Program-made: the position numbers and the translations under genes
Notes under the pieces: model-generated
Told to the model about the DNA's origin: nothing
Seen by the model: the letters and a program-made list of their open reading frames with translations, nothing else
The model's database searches: none
DNA from: Ruminiclostridium sp.
GTDB lineage: Bacteria > Bacillota > Clostridia > DSM-8532
DNA: 5,130 nucleotides
Direction: 5' to 3'
Assembly (NCBI GenBank): GCA_003535195.1
Contig: DOHN01000121.1
Location: 482-5,611, forward strand
Shown here: positions 1 through 5,130 of the stretch, piece after piece
Layout: each line of letters opens with the position of its first letter
How positions within the stretch are numbered: the first letter of the stretch is position 1

Positions 1-37
1 GCAATCCTGCTCCGCTGACGTACAAAACATCACTCAT
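1..37 (-). CDS. Possible 5' end of a divergent gene (partial, unidentified)
   Basis: Read on the - strand, an ATG at 37-35 opens a frame that runs off the window edge and begins MSDVLYVSGAGL. A GGAG at 45-42 lies 4 nt upstream, a slightly short ribosome-binding spacing. The Gly-rich start resembles the first strand and turn of many alpha/beta proteins, but 12 residues are too few to name a family. Both + strand frames 2 and 3 are also open through this stretch, so the tail of a + strand gene is an equally possible reading. If real, the gene would be transcribed away from pyrR and share the intergenic region with its promoter. Confidence 0.25.
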   Translation of the reverse strand, partial: MSDVLYVSGAGL

Positions 38-84
38 GGCGCTCCGGCACAAAATTGTGAATTTAAGGAATTTGTAATTTTGTG

Positions 85-113
85 TTGAAAAATCAGATTC
101 CAAATGTTATAAT
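85..113 (+). promoter_or_regulatory. SigA-type promoter of the pyrR-permease operon
   Basis: TTGAAA (85-90) and TATAAT (108-113) are separated by exactly 17 bp, and TG at 105-106 gives an extended -10 (TGnTATAAT). The region upstream (about 59-80) is AT-rich, as in an UP-like element. Transcription should begin near 119-121, roughly 10 nt before the PyrR binding hairpin. This is a strong vegetative promoter, which fits a gene set controlled mainly by attenuation after initiation. The start site itself is inferred. Confidence 0.85.
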
Positions 114-130
114 TACAAAAAATGAAATGT

Positions 131-179
131 CTTTAAGTTTGGTACAGAGATGCCGACAAGATGTTTGCAATATTTAAGG
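131..179 (+). promoter_or_regulatory. PyrR binding loop / anti-antiterminator
   Basis: The RNA folds with a lower stem CTTTAAGT (131-138) against ATTTAAGG (172-179), 8 pairs including two G-U. The upper stem is GGTA (141-144) against TGCC (151-154), and it closes the hexaloop CAGAGA (145-150). In known Gram-positive pyr leaders the binding loop reads close to AGUCCAGAGAGGCU. Here the loop CAGAGA, the U-G pair and one G-C pair are kept. The outer pair has changed from A-U to G-C and the closing pair from C-G to A-U, so pairing is preserved by compensating changes. When PyrR carries UMP it is expected to stabilise this hairpin, which hides the antiterminator arm at 155-162 and allows termination. 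Confidence 0.85.
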
Positions 180-225
180 CTGCTATTGTATTGGCGCCTT
201 ATTGTTAAGTAAGTATGATCTTGTC
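155..225 (+). promoter_or_regulatory. Antiterminator of the pyr attenuator
   Basis: GACAAGAT (155-162) is the exact reverse complement of ATCTTGTC (218-225), which is also the 5' arm of the terminator. The same 155-162 bases sit in the 3' half of the PyrR binding hairpin, so the three structures exclude one another. Inside the enclosed loop a small hairpin (AAGGC 176-180 with GCCTT 196-200, extended by CAAT/ATTG) could bring the two arms together. This mutually exclusive geometry is the hallmark of PyrR-controlled attenuation and is read directly from the sequence. Confidence 0.8.
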
Positions 226-246
226 TGCAGGGCAAGATTTTTTTTT
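218..246 (+). terminator. Intrinsic terminator (attenuator) upstream of pyrR
   Basis: ATCTTGTC (218-225) pairs with GGCAAGAT (231-238) across a 5-nt loop. It is an 8-bp stem with one G-U pair, followed directly by eight T residues (239-246). It lies 42 bp before the pyrR start codon, so stopping here prevents expression of both operon genes. Its 5' arm is shared with the antiterminator, which makes it conditional. Confidence 0.9.
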
Positions 247-272
247 GCCTAAAATTAAGGCTCAGCGGAAAG

Positions 273-282
273 AAAGGGTGAT
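273..282 (+). promoter_or_regulatory. pyrR ribosome binding site (decides the start)
   Basis: AAAGGGTGAT resembles the anti-16S consensus GGAGGTGAT with the middle shortened. From its GGTGAT part the spacing is 6 nt to the ATG at 289 and only 3 nt to the in-frame TTG at 286. The ATG is therefore the better start. Confidence 0.6.
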
Positions 283-288
283 AGCTTG

Positions 289-834
289 ATGAAGCTGAAA
301 GCACAGATCATGGATGAGGTAGCCGTTGAACGCGCAATTGTTCGTATAGCTCACCAGATAATTGAGAAAAATCATGGTGTGGAGAAACTCTGCATCATTG
401 GCGTTAAAACCCGGGGAATTCCTATTGCAGCAAGGCTGGTAAAAGCCATTAAGAACATTGAAGGAGAAACCGTGGATATGGGAGTTCTGGATATCAGTCT
501 CTATCGGGATGATCTCTCTAAAATCACAGTGGACCCGGTTCTTAATGCTACCGACATACCTTTTCCGGTGGTTGATAAGAACGTGGTTTTAGTTGATGAT
601 GTCATCTACACCGGAAGGACTGTCCGGGCAGCCATGGACGCTATCATGGCCCAGGGCCGGGCAGCTAAAATCCAGCTTGCGGTATTAATTGACCGGGGGC
701 ACCGGGAGCTTCCCATTCATACCGATTTTGTCGGGAAAAATATCCCGACCTCTAAATCGGAGGTTGTGGAAGTCCATTTGAAGGAATGTGACGGAGAGAC
801 CAATGTACAGCTTTTTGACAGTTCAGACAATTAA
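289..834 (+). CDS. pyrR: PyrR: pyr attenuation regulator / uracil phosphoribosyltransferase
   Basis: The 181-residue product matches the whole length of known PyrR proteins (about 180 aa). PyrR binds pyr leader RNA when loaded with UMP or UDP and causes transcription termination. Many members also make UMP from uracil and PRPP. The PRPP-binding signature VVLVDDVIYTGRT is at residues 99-111, with the paired aspartates D103-D104. The family stretches LYRDDLSK (71-78), DRGHRELPI (135-143) and GKNIPTSKSE (149-158) are all present. At positions known from Bacillus subtilis PyrR to touch RNA, H22, H138-R139 and K150 are kept, while the equivalents of T18, R27 and R146 are V18, K27 and H144. The gene sits under its own attenuator and precedes a permease gene by 30 bp, so it is autoregulated. 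The ATG at 289 is preferred over the TTG at 286 from spacing to the ribosome binding site. Identification is very secure; the enzymatic role is by family. Confidence 0.97.
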   Translation: MKLKAQIMDEVAVERAIVRIAHQIIEKNHGVEKLCIIGVKTRGIPIAARLVKAIKNIEGETVDMGVLDISLYRDDLSKITVDPVLNATDIPFPVVDKNVVLVDDVIYTGRTVRAAMDAIMAQGRAAKIQLAVLIDRGHRELPIHTDFVGKNIPTSKSEVVEVHLKECDGETNVQLFDSSDN

Positions 835-864
835 GAATTTTATAAAATCAAGGGGGATTATTTT

Positions 865-2244
865 ATGCCAAAAATTCAACCGGAGATCGGGTATCTGCCC
901 GATGAAAAACCGCCCATATGGAAGCTGCTGCTCTACGCGATTCAGCAGGTTATCGTTATGTTCCCTGCTACCGTAGCTGTCGCAATCATTACAGGGTTTC
1001 ATATCTCCACAACCATATTTGCCAGCGGTCTTGCAACCATCTGCTTTGTCCTGGTAACCAAAAGGATGCTTCCGCTCTACTACGGGTCAAGCTTTTCCTA
1101 TGTGGCTGCAATTGGAAGCCTTATGGCCTCTGAAGCCCTCGCGGGTAAAACCCTTAATGAAAAAATAGCCATCGCTCAATTCGGCATTATTATGTCAGGC
1201 TTCGTGTCCATCGCGGCAGGATTGATTGTTAATCGCTTCGGACAGGATGCCATAGAAAAAATACTGCCTGCTTCCATTACAGGTCCCATTGCAATGGTTA
1301 TCGGTCTGACCCTTGCCGGCACCGCTTTAACCGACGCAGCCTCCACTTCGGGAGCCATTGCAGTTGCCGAATCCCAGGCAGCTCTCGGACAAAATATGGC
1401 ATGGATCGTTTCTCTTGTGACCATGATATCCACTATCCTGTTCTCGGTATATCTAAAAGGGATGGCCGGGCAGCTTCCCCTTCTTTTAGGACCTATTCTG
1501 GGCTGTATAACAGCGTTTATTGTAAAACTCGCGACGGGCATGGATCTCTTTAAAGTACTGCCTGCAACAGCAAACAGCGGATTTTTCGCCCTTCCGATAT
1601 TCACCTTGCCAAAACCCTCCTGGTTGGCAGTGGCAGCCATTATGCCAATAGCCATTGCAACCATACCCGAATCCACCGCCCATGTGTATCAGCTGGACAT
1701 CTATATCAATGATCTGGCCAAGAAAAAAGGCGCCGGCAAGCATTACAATATCGCGGACAAATTGGGCTTAAATCTCATTGGCGACGGTATCGGCGATATG
1801 GTTTCCGGTTTTGTAGGCGGCCCCGCCGGTACGAACTACGGAGAAAATATCAGCGCTATGGCCATCACCAGGGTATTTTCCATACCCGTTTTAATGGCGG
1901 CCGCCATTCTGGCCATGGTAATTGCCTGCTTCACCCCTTTGATCAATGCCATCTATTCCATACCCACCGCGGTCATCGGCGGCCTTGAGGTTTATCTCTT
2001 CGGCGCTATAGCCGCCCAGGGCATTGCCATCATGGTTGAAAAGAAAGTGGACCTCTTCAGTTCCAAGAATATCGCTCTCATCGCAACCATTATGGTTATA
2101 GGCATCGGCGGGCAATTCGGCTTCGGCGGAAACATTCCGTTTTTCGGTATTGAAATACCATGCGTAGCCGGAGCTGCAATTTTTGGAATTATTCTGAACA
2201 TCATATTAACCCTCGGAGATAAAACAGCCAAGAAAATTTCATAA
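865..2244 (+). CDS. uraA: NCS2-family uracil (nucleobase) permease
   Basis: The 459-residue protein is an integral membrane nucleobase transporter of the NCS2/NAT family, which uses a 7+7 inverted-repeat fold in the cytoplasmic membrane. Hydrophobic segments cover almost the whole length after a short soluble N-terminus (about residues 1-20). Substrate-site residues of UraA can be matched: E269 and H273 (PESTAH) to the E/H pair four residues apart, and E327 in TNYGENISAMAITR to the conserved glutamate of the NAT signature. Two departures are visible. The usual QH of the first membrane segment is Q27-Q28, and the signature glycine after EN-x is S330. Translation starts at ATG 865 with AGGGGG (851-856) 8 nt upstream. 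It is 30 bp behind pyrR with no promoter or terminator between, so it is cotranscribed and should respond to UMP through the leader. Uracil is the likely substrate from this context; xanthine or another base cannot be excluded. Confidence 0.93.
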   Translation: MPKIQPEIGYLPDEKPPIWKLLLYAIQQVIVMFPATVAVAIITGFHISTTIFASGLATICFVLVTKRMLPLYYGSSFSYVAAIGSLMASEALAGKTLNEKIAIAQFGIIMSGFVSIAAGLIVNRFGQDAIEKILPASITGPIAMVIGLTLAGTALTDAASTSGAIAVAESQAALGQNMAWIVSLVTMISTILFSVYLKGMAGQLPLLLGPILGCITAFIVKLATGMDLFKVLPATANSGFFALPIFTLPKPSWLAVAAIMPIAIATIPESTAHVYQLDIYINDLAKKKGAGKHYNIADKLGLNLIGDGIGDMVSGFVGGPAGTNYGENISAMAITRVFSIPVLMAAAILAMVIACFTPLINAIYSIPTAVIGGLEVYLFGAIAAQGIAIMVEKKVDLFSSKNIALIATIMVIGIGGQFGFGGNIPFFGIEIPCVAGAAIFGIILNIILTLGDKTAKKIS

Positions 2245-2270
2245 TTTTATAAAGTAATTGAGCCATTTAA

Positions 2271-2319
2271 AATGGGAGGTCTTGGCTACTCATTAACTGA
2301 GTAGCCAAGACCTCCCATT
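2271..2319. terminator. Perfect 22-bp hairpin between convergent units; possible bidirectional terminator
   Basis: Arms 2271-2292 and 2298-2319 are exact reverse complements (starting AATGGGAGGTCTTGG) around a TTAAC loop. The hairpin starts 26 bp after the permease stop and 149 bp beyond the stop of the convergent - strand gene, where a shared terminator is expected. However, the + strand continues CGAGTAGC with no T-run, and the - strand continues with only TTAAATGG after a final TT. A classic intrinsic terminator usually has shorter arms and a clear T-tract. Other readings are a dispersed palindromic repeat, an mRNA 3'-end stabiliser or a processing site. A smaller palindrome CCATTTAAAATGG (2263-2275) overlaps its left foot. 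Confidence 0.55.
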
Positions 2320-2468
2320 CGAGTAGCACAGAAGAATTATACCTCTATGCTCCCATATGGAAGCAAGAGACCTTTAACCAAATTTATTACCCAAGGAGAG
2401 TGTCAACGGGTGTGACCATTCAGAATACTTAAACTTTCTTATCCTGCAACCGTTTCCTATTTAATTTT

Positions 2469-3476
2469 TCACGGAGTTGAGCAAAGTAACAATTCATTAA
2501 TTACTTGTAAATTTCTTTGTGGTGTGTATTTCGGGACTTCGCACCCTGCTGAACTGATATACCTGTCGCCACCAATTTCTGCGCAATGGGCAACAGCTTC
2601 CCTGACCTTATTTTCATCGCTCATTAGCAATATGGCCACAGGATCATAATTTCCACAGATACAGGACTTGTTACCATGAAGTTCCACTGCTCTTTCAAGC
2701 GGGACCATCCAATCAATATCAATAATATCACAATAATCCGATGGTATAAGCTCCAGAAAAGGAGTGATATTCCCGCATATATGAAGTTTTGTCTTTGCGC
2801 CCATGTCTTTAATCGCCTTAAGAAGTTTAATTTCAAACGGCAATGCAAGCTGCCTGTATAGATTGGGGCCTGCAACAGAAGCAATTGCATCTCCCACACC
2901 TATGATATCAGCCCCTGCCTTAATCTGCTCTTTTGCAAACAATATCTCCTGTTCAAGACATACTTCCATCAAATCTAAAATAAAATCAGGTTCATCGATC
3001 AAATCAACTAACAAATTATTCACGCCATAAAGGTCAGCTGCTTCGGCCATGCAGCCCTCCACCCATCCGATAATGGGATAATCATCGCAAAGCCTTTGTT
3101 TGTATGCTTCAATCGCCTTTATGGAATCCGTCATTCTTTCGCTGTCACAGGGTTGTATGGGATGAAGCTTGTTTAAGTCGTTTCTGCCTTTTATCAAAAA
3201 TTCCTCATTATACGGCACATCATCATCGGGATACAGCACCTTTCCCCCCAGACCCGAAACCTCCCTCATTGAATCAGACATTGTAGTCACGCAATCCAGC
3301 CCGTACTTTTCTGCGCATACGATATTGCCTTCCACCAGCAGCTTATAGTCAAGACAATATTTAGAATATGGAACACCTATTTCCTTTGCAGCAAAAAGCA
3401 TCACAATATTCAAATTCGGTGTCTTGTCAATTTTTTTATTATCTAGCCTATTAAATAAACGTTCAAAAGGTTTCAT
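2469..3476 (-). CDS. Uroporphyrinogen decarboxylase-family protein, corrinoid/thiol methyltransferase (MtaA/CmuA) type
   Basis: The 335-residue protein belongs to the URO-D superfamily (TIM barrel) but to the methyltransferase branch. It carries H232-I-C234-G-N and, 78 residues later, C312 in GCEVPKYTP. This gives the HxC...C zinc site that in MtaA/MtbA-type enzymes activates a thiol to accept a methyl group from a corrinoid protein. The stretches GVGDAIAS (193-200) and CGNYDPVAIL (274-283) also fit that branch. The N-terminal RQAGRYMPEY-like motif of heme-pathway UroD is absent, so a role in heme synthesis is unlikely. No corrinoid protein or first methyltransferase is visible in the window, so the methyl donor and acceptor are unknown. 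It is cytosolic, with no signal or membrane segments. It follows the aldolase-like gene by 65 bp on the same strand with no clear terminator, so the two are probably cotranscribed. Confidence 0.85.
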   Translation of the reverse strand: MKPFERLFNRLDNKKIDKTPNLNIVMLFAAKEIGVPYSKYCLDYKLLVEGNIVCAEKYGLDCVTTMSDSMREVSGLGGKVLYPDDDVPYNEEFLIKGRNDLNKLHPIQPCDSERMTDSIKAIEAYKQRLCDDYPIIGWVEGCMAEAADLYGVNNLLVDLIDEPDFILDLMEVCLEQEILFAKEQIKAGADIIGVGDAIASVAGPNLYRQLALPFEIKLLKAIKDMGAKTKLHICGNITPFLELIPSDYCDIIDIDWMVPLERAVELHGNKSCICGNYDPVAILLMSDENKVREAVAHCAEIGGDRYISSAGCEVPKYTPQRNLQVINELLLCSTP

Positions 3477-3486
3477 TGTATACACA

Positions 3487-3491
3487 CTCCC
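3487..3491 (-). promoter_or_regulatory. Ribosome binding site that decides the start of the URO-D-family gene
   Basis: GGGAG on the - strand lies 10 nt before the ATG at 3476-3474 but only 1 nt before an in-frame GTG at 3485-3483. The ATG, giving MKPFERLFNRL, is therefore the start. MKPFERL-type openings are also common in this family. Confidence 0.7.
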
Positions 3492-3541
3492 ACTCTAATC
3501 CCGTACATTGGTTTATTTTTATGTCTGATACCCTATTCGTT

Positions 3542-4507
3542 TTATTCTTCGGCCAATGCGCTATAATTAAGTGATTCTAATATATTATACATAATATCCG
3601 TTGCACGATCGATGTTGTCAAAAATATATTGCCGCGCCTCGCATGCTTCAAAATCATTTGCTTTAATGGCGGCCATCCGTTCATTCAGAAGCCTTGCGGC
3701 ATATTGCCCGGCTTCACGCGCAATGCGCGTCCACATGTTAACACGTATCACGCCGTCTTTTGAAAAGCCACGGATATTTTCGTTGCTCAGGCTTGACGTA
3801 CCATGCAAAACAAGCATTGCTTTGCCCAGATTCGCCGTAAGCTCTTGCGCACGTTTCTTTAAGTATATTCCTCCTGTATTGGTTGATTGCTGTTCGGTCC
3901 CAAGGTCTGCTACCAGGAAGTCCACCTTTGTCTTCTCTACAAAATCCACAGCTCTTTGCACATAGTCGTCGACCTGGTGAGATATTTTAGTGCCGCTGAC
4001 TCCCAATTGCTCCAGCGCACCCTCCACCAGAATACGGTCGCCATATTCTTTCACATATTTGGCGGTAAGAGATATGTTGTCTTCCAGTGTATATTTCTGA
4101 GCGTCAAACATTACGCTGGCAAAATATTGTAGCCCCTCTGTCAGCTCCCACCGGTCCCTCTCAGGGTCTGCATGATCCAGATGAGGGAGTACACATACAT
4201 TTGCATACGGAGCCTCCGGCCCATCACAAAGCAGCTTGCAATAGTCCATTATGGCCTTCAGGCCAATTATATTGTTCTGACAACGCATGACACGTTGAGC
4301 CTGCTGCATATACGGATAGTGAGATGTCATGGCAACAGCGACTGGTATTCCCTTTATATGATGCAGGGTAGCAAATTTGTCTGCCGCCCGCAATATTGCT
4401 TCTACATTCCAGTGGCTCCCTGTGCAAAATATTGCCATGCTGACTCCGCATTTAGCCAAACGGCGAAACACTTCGCTTGCCTGTTCCCTGTCAGTGATAA
4501 ACGCCAT
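3542..4507 (-). CDS. Class II fructose/tagatose-bisphosphate aldolase-like protein with an altered metal site
   Basis: The 321-residue protein follows the order of class II (zinc) aldolases. It has HLDHAD (109-114, with catalytic Asp D111 and zinc ligand H112), SVMFDAQKYTLEDNI (131-145), VEGALEQLG (161-169), LVLHGTSSLSNENIRG (232-247, zinc ligand H235) and GVIRVNMWT (252-260, N257 at the substrate Asn position). Classic enzymes have a further zinc histidine in GTSHG or GNVHG; here that stretch reads LGTEQQSTNTGG (202-213), so Q206 or a neighbour replaces it. The usual LHGGSG is LHGTSS. The fold assignment is firm. Activity on a ketose bisphosphate is not, since two of three histidine ligands remain and a changed reaction or metal is possible. 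Translation starts at ATG 4507 with AAGGAAGGA (4525-4517) 9 nt upstream. It is followed by the URO-D-family gene 65 bp on, a likely two-gene transcript. Confidence 0.82.
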   Translation of the reverse strand: MAFITDREQASEVFRRLAKCGVSMAIFCTGSHWNVEAILRAADKFATLHHIKGIPVAVAMTSHYPYMQQAQRVMRCQNNIIGLKAIMDYCKLLCDGPEAPYANVCVLPHLDHADPERDRWELTEGLQYFASVMFDAQKYTLEDNISLTAKYVKEYGDRILVEGALEQLGVSGTKISHQVDDYVQRAVDFVEKTKVDFLVADLGTEQQSTNTGGIYLKKRAQELTANLGKAMLVLHGTSSLSNENIRGFSKDGVIRVNMWTRIAREAGQYAARLLNERMAAIKANDFEACEARQYIFDNIDRATDIMYNILESLNYSALAEE

Positions 4508-4590
4508 AGGATAATATCCTTCCTTTGCAGAAAATTGATTGAACCGCTGAATAAATTCAATGATAAGTTTTCATACGAATGTCATATTTC

Positions 4591-4634
4591 TCTTAAAATA
4601 GATGGCATGTGGGTGCAACATGCACCCACATACC
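4591..4634 (-). terminator. Hairpin after the NagB-like gene, probable - strand terminator
   Basis: In - strand RNA, GGTATGTGGGTGCA (4634-4621) pairs with TGCACCCACATGCC (4617-4604) across a TGT loop, giving a 14-bp uninterrupted stem with one U-G pair. On the + strand that wobble becomes a C/A mismatch, so the structure favours - strand transcripts. The tail ATCTATTTTAAG (4603-4592) is only moderately T-rich. It lies 87 bp after the stop of the NagB-like gene and about 85 bp before the aldolase-like start. It may therefore end the upstream transcript or reduce read-through into the next gene. Confidence 0.55.
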
Positions 4635-4721
4635 GTACCTATTTGCTTAGACGCTTACTCTATACTGAGATAAAATCTATCTGCGATCTGTTATGTACAT
4701 CTTCGTCATATGCACTCTATA

Positions 4722-5130
4722 TCAATTGGTATCAGGGCATAACGGGCCTGCAAGCTCTTTCATAAACATAAGACGGCCTGGCATGGTTGGTATAAAGCTT
4801 GAGGTAACAGCCTTATCGGGGCCGTAACGCAACGTCATCCAGAAACTCATGCCCTGCCACTGCATTCCGCGGCTTAATACACCATCGGCTCCGCCTATTG
4901 CATAGTCAGAGTTAAATATTATATTAGGACCTATGGTATTGGCATAGCATGGAATTAAAGGCCAGTTTGACCGGAAGCTTGTTATGGCGTTCTGCTCGAT
5001 TGTAAAGGGATGTAACCTTGCGCCTAAACGGTGTGTTGCCTTCTTCCATTCCTGTACGCTTGCAAAATCGTCAGCAAAATGCGGCTCCCAAAATGCGATG
5101 TGACACATGCGGCCTATACCATATATGAGC
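4722..5130 (-). CDS. Glucosamine-6-phosphate deaminase/isomerase-like protein (NagB-like), 5' end missing
   Basis: The frame is open from the window edge, so the start lies outside; 135 C-terminal residues are visible, ending at a TGA (4724-4722). The visible part opens LIYGIGRMCHIAFWEP, which aligns with the active-site motif GxGxDGHIAFNEP of glucosamine-6-phosphate deaminases (ISOCOT fold, sugar-phosphate isomerisation and deamination). The histidine and the glutamate of that motif are kept, but the aspartate is M and the asparagine is W. Further on, NAITSF and the later GMQWQGMSFWMTLRYGPDKA and KELAGPL correspond in order to the usual VGIGTI-like strand, the regulatory or substrate strand and the EGP turn. 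The protein ends soon after AGPL, whereas classic NagB continues with an ALQxHP tail. An internal ATG at 5108 is not the start because it lies inside the motif. It is a divergent subfamily member, perhaps acting on another phosphorylated sugar in the same pathway as the downstream aldolase-like protein. Confidence 0.7.
   Translation of the reverse strand, partial: LIYGIGRMCHIAFWEPHFADDFASVQEWKKATHRLGARLHPFTIEQNAITSFRSNWPLIPCYANTIGPNIIFNSDYAIGGADGVLSRGMQWQGMSFWMTLRYGPDKAVTSSFIPTMPGRLMFMKELAGPLCPDTN

Noticed and set aside
247..261. Small inverted repeat GCCT...AGGC just after the pyr attenuator
   Set aside because: It has only four pairs with an AT-rich loop, too weak to be a separate regulatory structure.
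286..288. TTG as the start codon of pyrR
   Set aside because: The ATG three bases later has better spacing to the ribosome binding site and gives the usual MKxKA-type N-terminus.
1176..1676. 166-codon open frame on the - strand
   Set aside because: It lies entirely antisense to the permease, has no ribosome binding site, and its composition is what the complement of membrane-protein codons gives.
2348..2365. Imperfect palindrome TGCTCCCATATGGAAGCA
   Set aside because: It has an internal mismatch, is short, and shows no link to a promoter or a repeat partner; it is compatible with chance.
2302..2415. Short open + strand frame containing MLPYGSKRPLTKFITQGECQRV
   Set aside because: It looks protein-like but is only about 22 codons from its ATG, with no ribosome binding site and no recognised family. 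It could be a remnant of a mobile gene, which cannot be supported here.
4561..4575. cre-like catabolite repression site (TGATAAGTTTTCA) upstream of the aldolase-like gene
   Set aside because: It is one base shorter than the consensus and lacks the central CG, so it does not meet the usual cre pattern.
4172..4765. 197-codon open frame on the + strand
   Set aside because: It runs antisense to the aldolase-like gene, across the intergenic hairpin and into the NagB-like gene. No ribosome binding site is present and the protein resembles no family.
4853..4864. GCCACTGCA resembling a B12 box of a cobalamin riboswitch
   Set aside because: It is inside the NagB-like coding region on the opposite strand, with no surrounding riboswitch elements. 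The 214-bp leader of the aldolase-like gene holds no such box.

Overview
The window looks like chromosomal DNA of an anaerobic, clostridia-type Firmicute. The reasons are a PyrR-controlled attenuator ahead of pyrR, strong purine-rich ribosome binding sites (AGGGGG, AAGGAAGGA), a consensus SigA-type promoter, and the families of the other genes. The organism is inferred from gene content only.

Left part, + strand (about 85-2244): a compact pyrimidine salvage unit. A near-perfect extended -10 promoter (85-113) drives a leader that folds as a complete PyrR attenuator. It has a binding hairpin with the hexaloop CAGAGA (131-179), an antiterminator pairing 155-162 with 218-225, and an intrinsic terminator at 218-246. 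The genes are pyrR (289-834) and an NCS2 nucleobase permease (865-2244) 30 bp downstream. When UMP is plentiful, PyrR should bind the leader, let the terminator form, and shut off both its own synthesis and uracil uptake. No pyrimidine biosynthesis genes follow.

Middle (2245-2468): a 224-bp convergent intergenic gap. It is dominated by a perfect 22-bp stem hairpin with a 5-nt loop (2271-2319) that has little or no T-tract on either side.

Right part, - strand (2469-5130, read right to left): a probable catabolic cluster. It holds the 3' part of a glucosamine-6-phosphate deaminase-like gene (4722 to the window edge), a hairpin that is best formed in - strand RNA (4604-4634), a class II aldolase-like gene (3542-4507), and a uroporphyrinogen-decarboxylase-family gene with the HxC...C zinc motif of corrinoid/thiol methyltransferases (2469-3476). 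The isomerase-like and aldolase-like proteins carry substitutions at positions that are catalytic or metal-binding in the classic enzymes. The pairing of sugar-phosphate-type enzymes with a methyltransferase-type protein is the least explained part of the window. The substrate cannot be read from the sequence.

At the extreme left edge (1-37, - strand) a possible start of a divergent gene is visible, with weak support.
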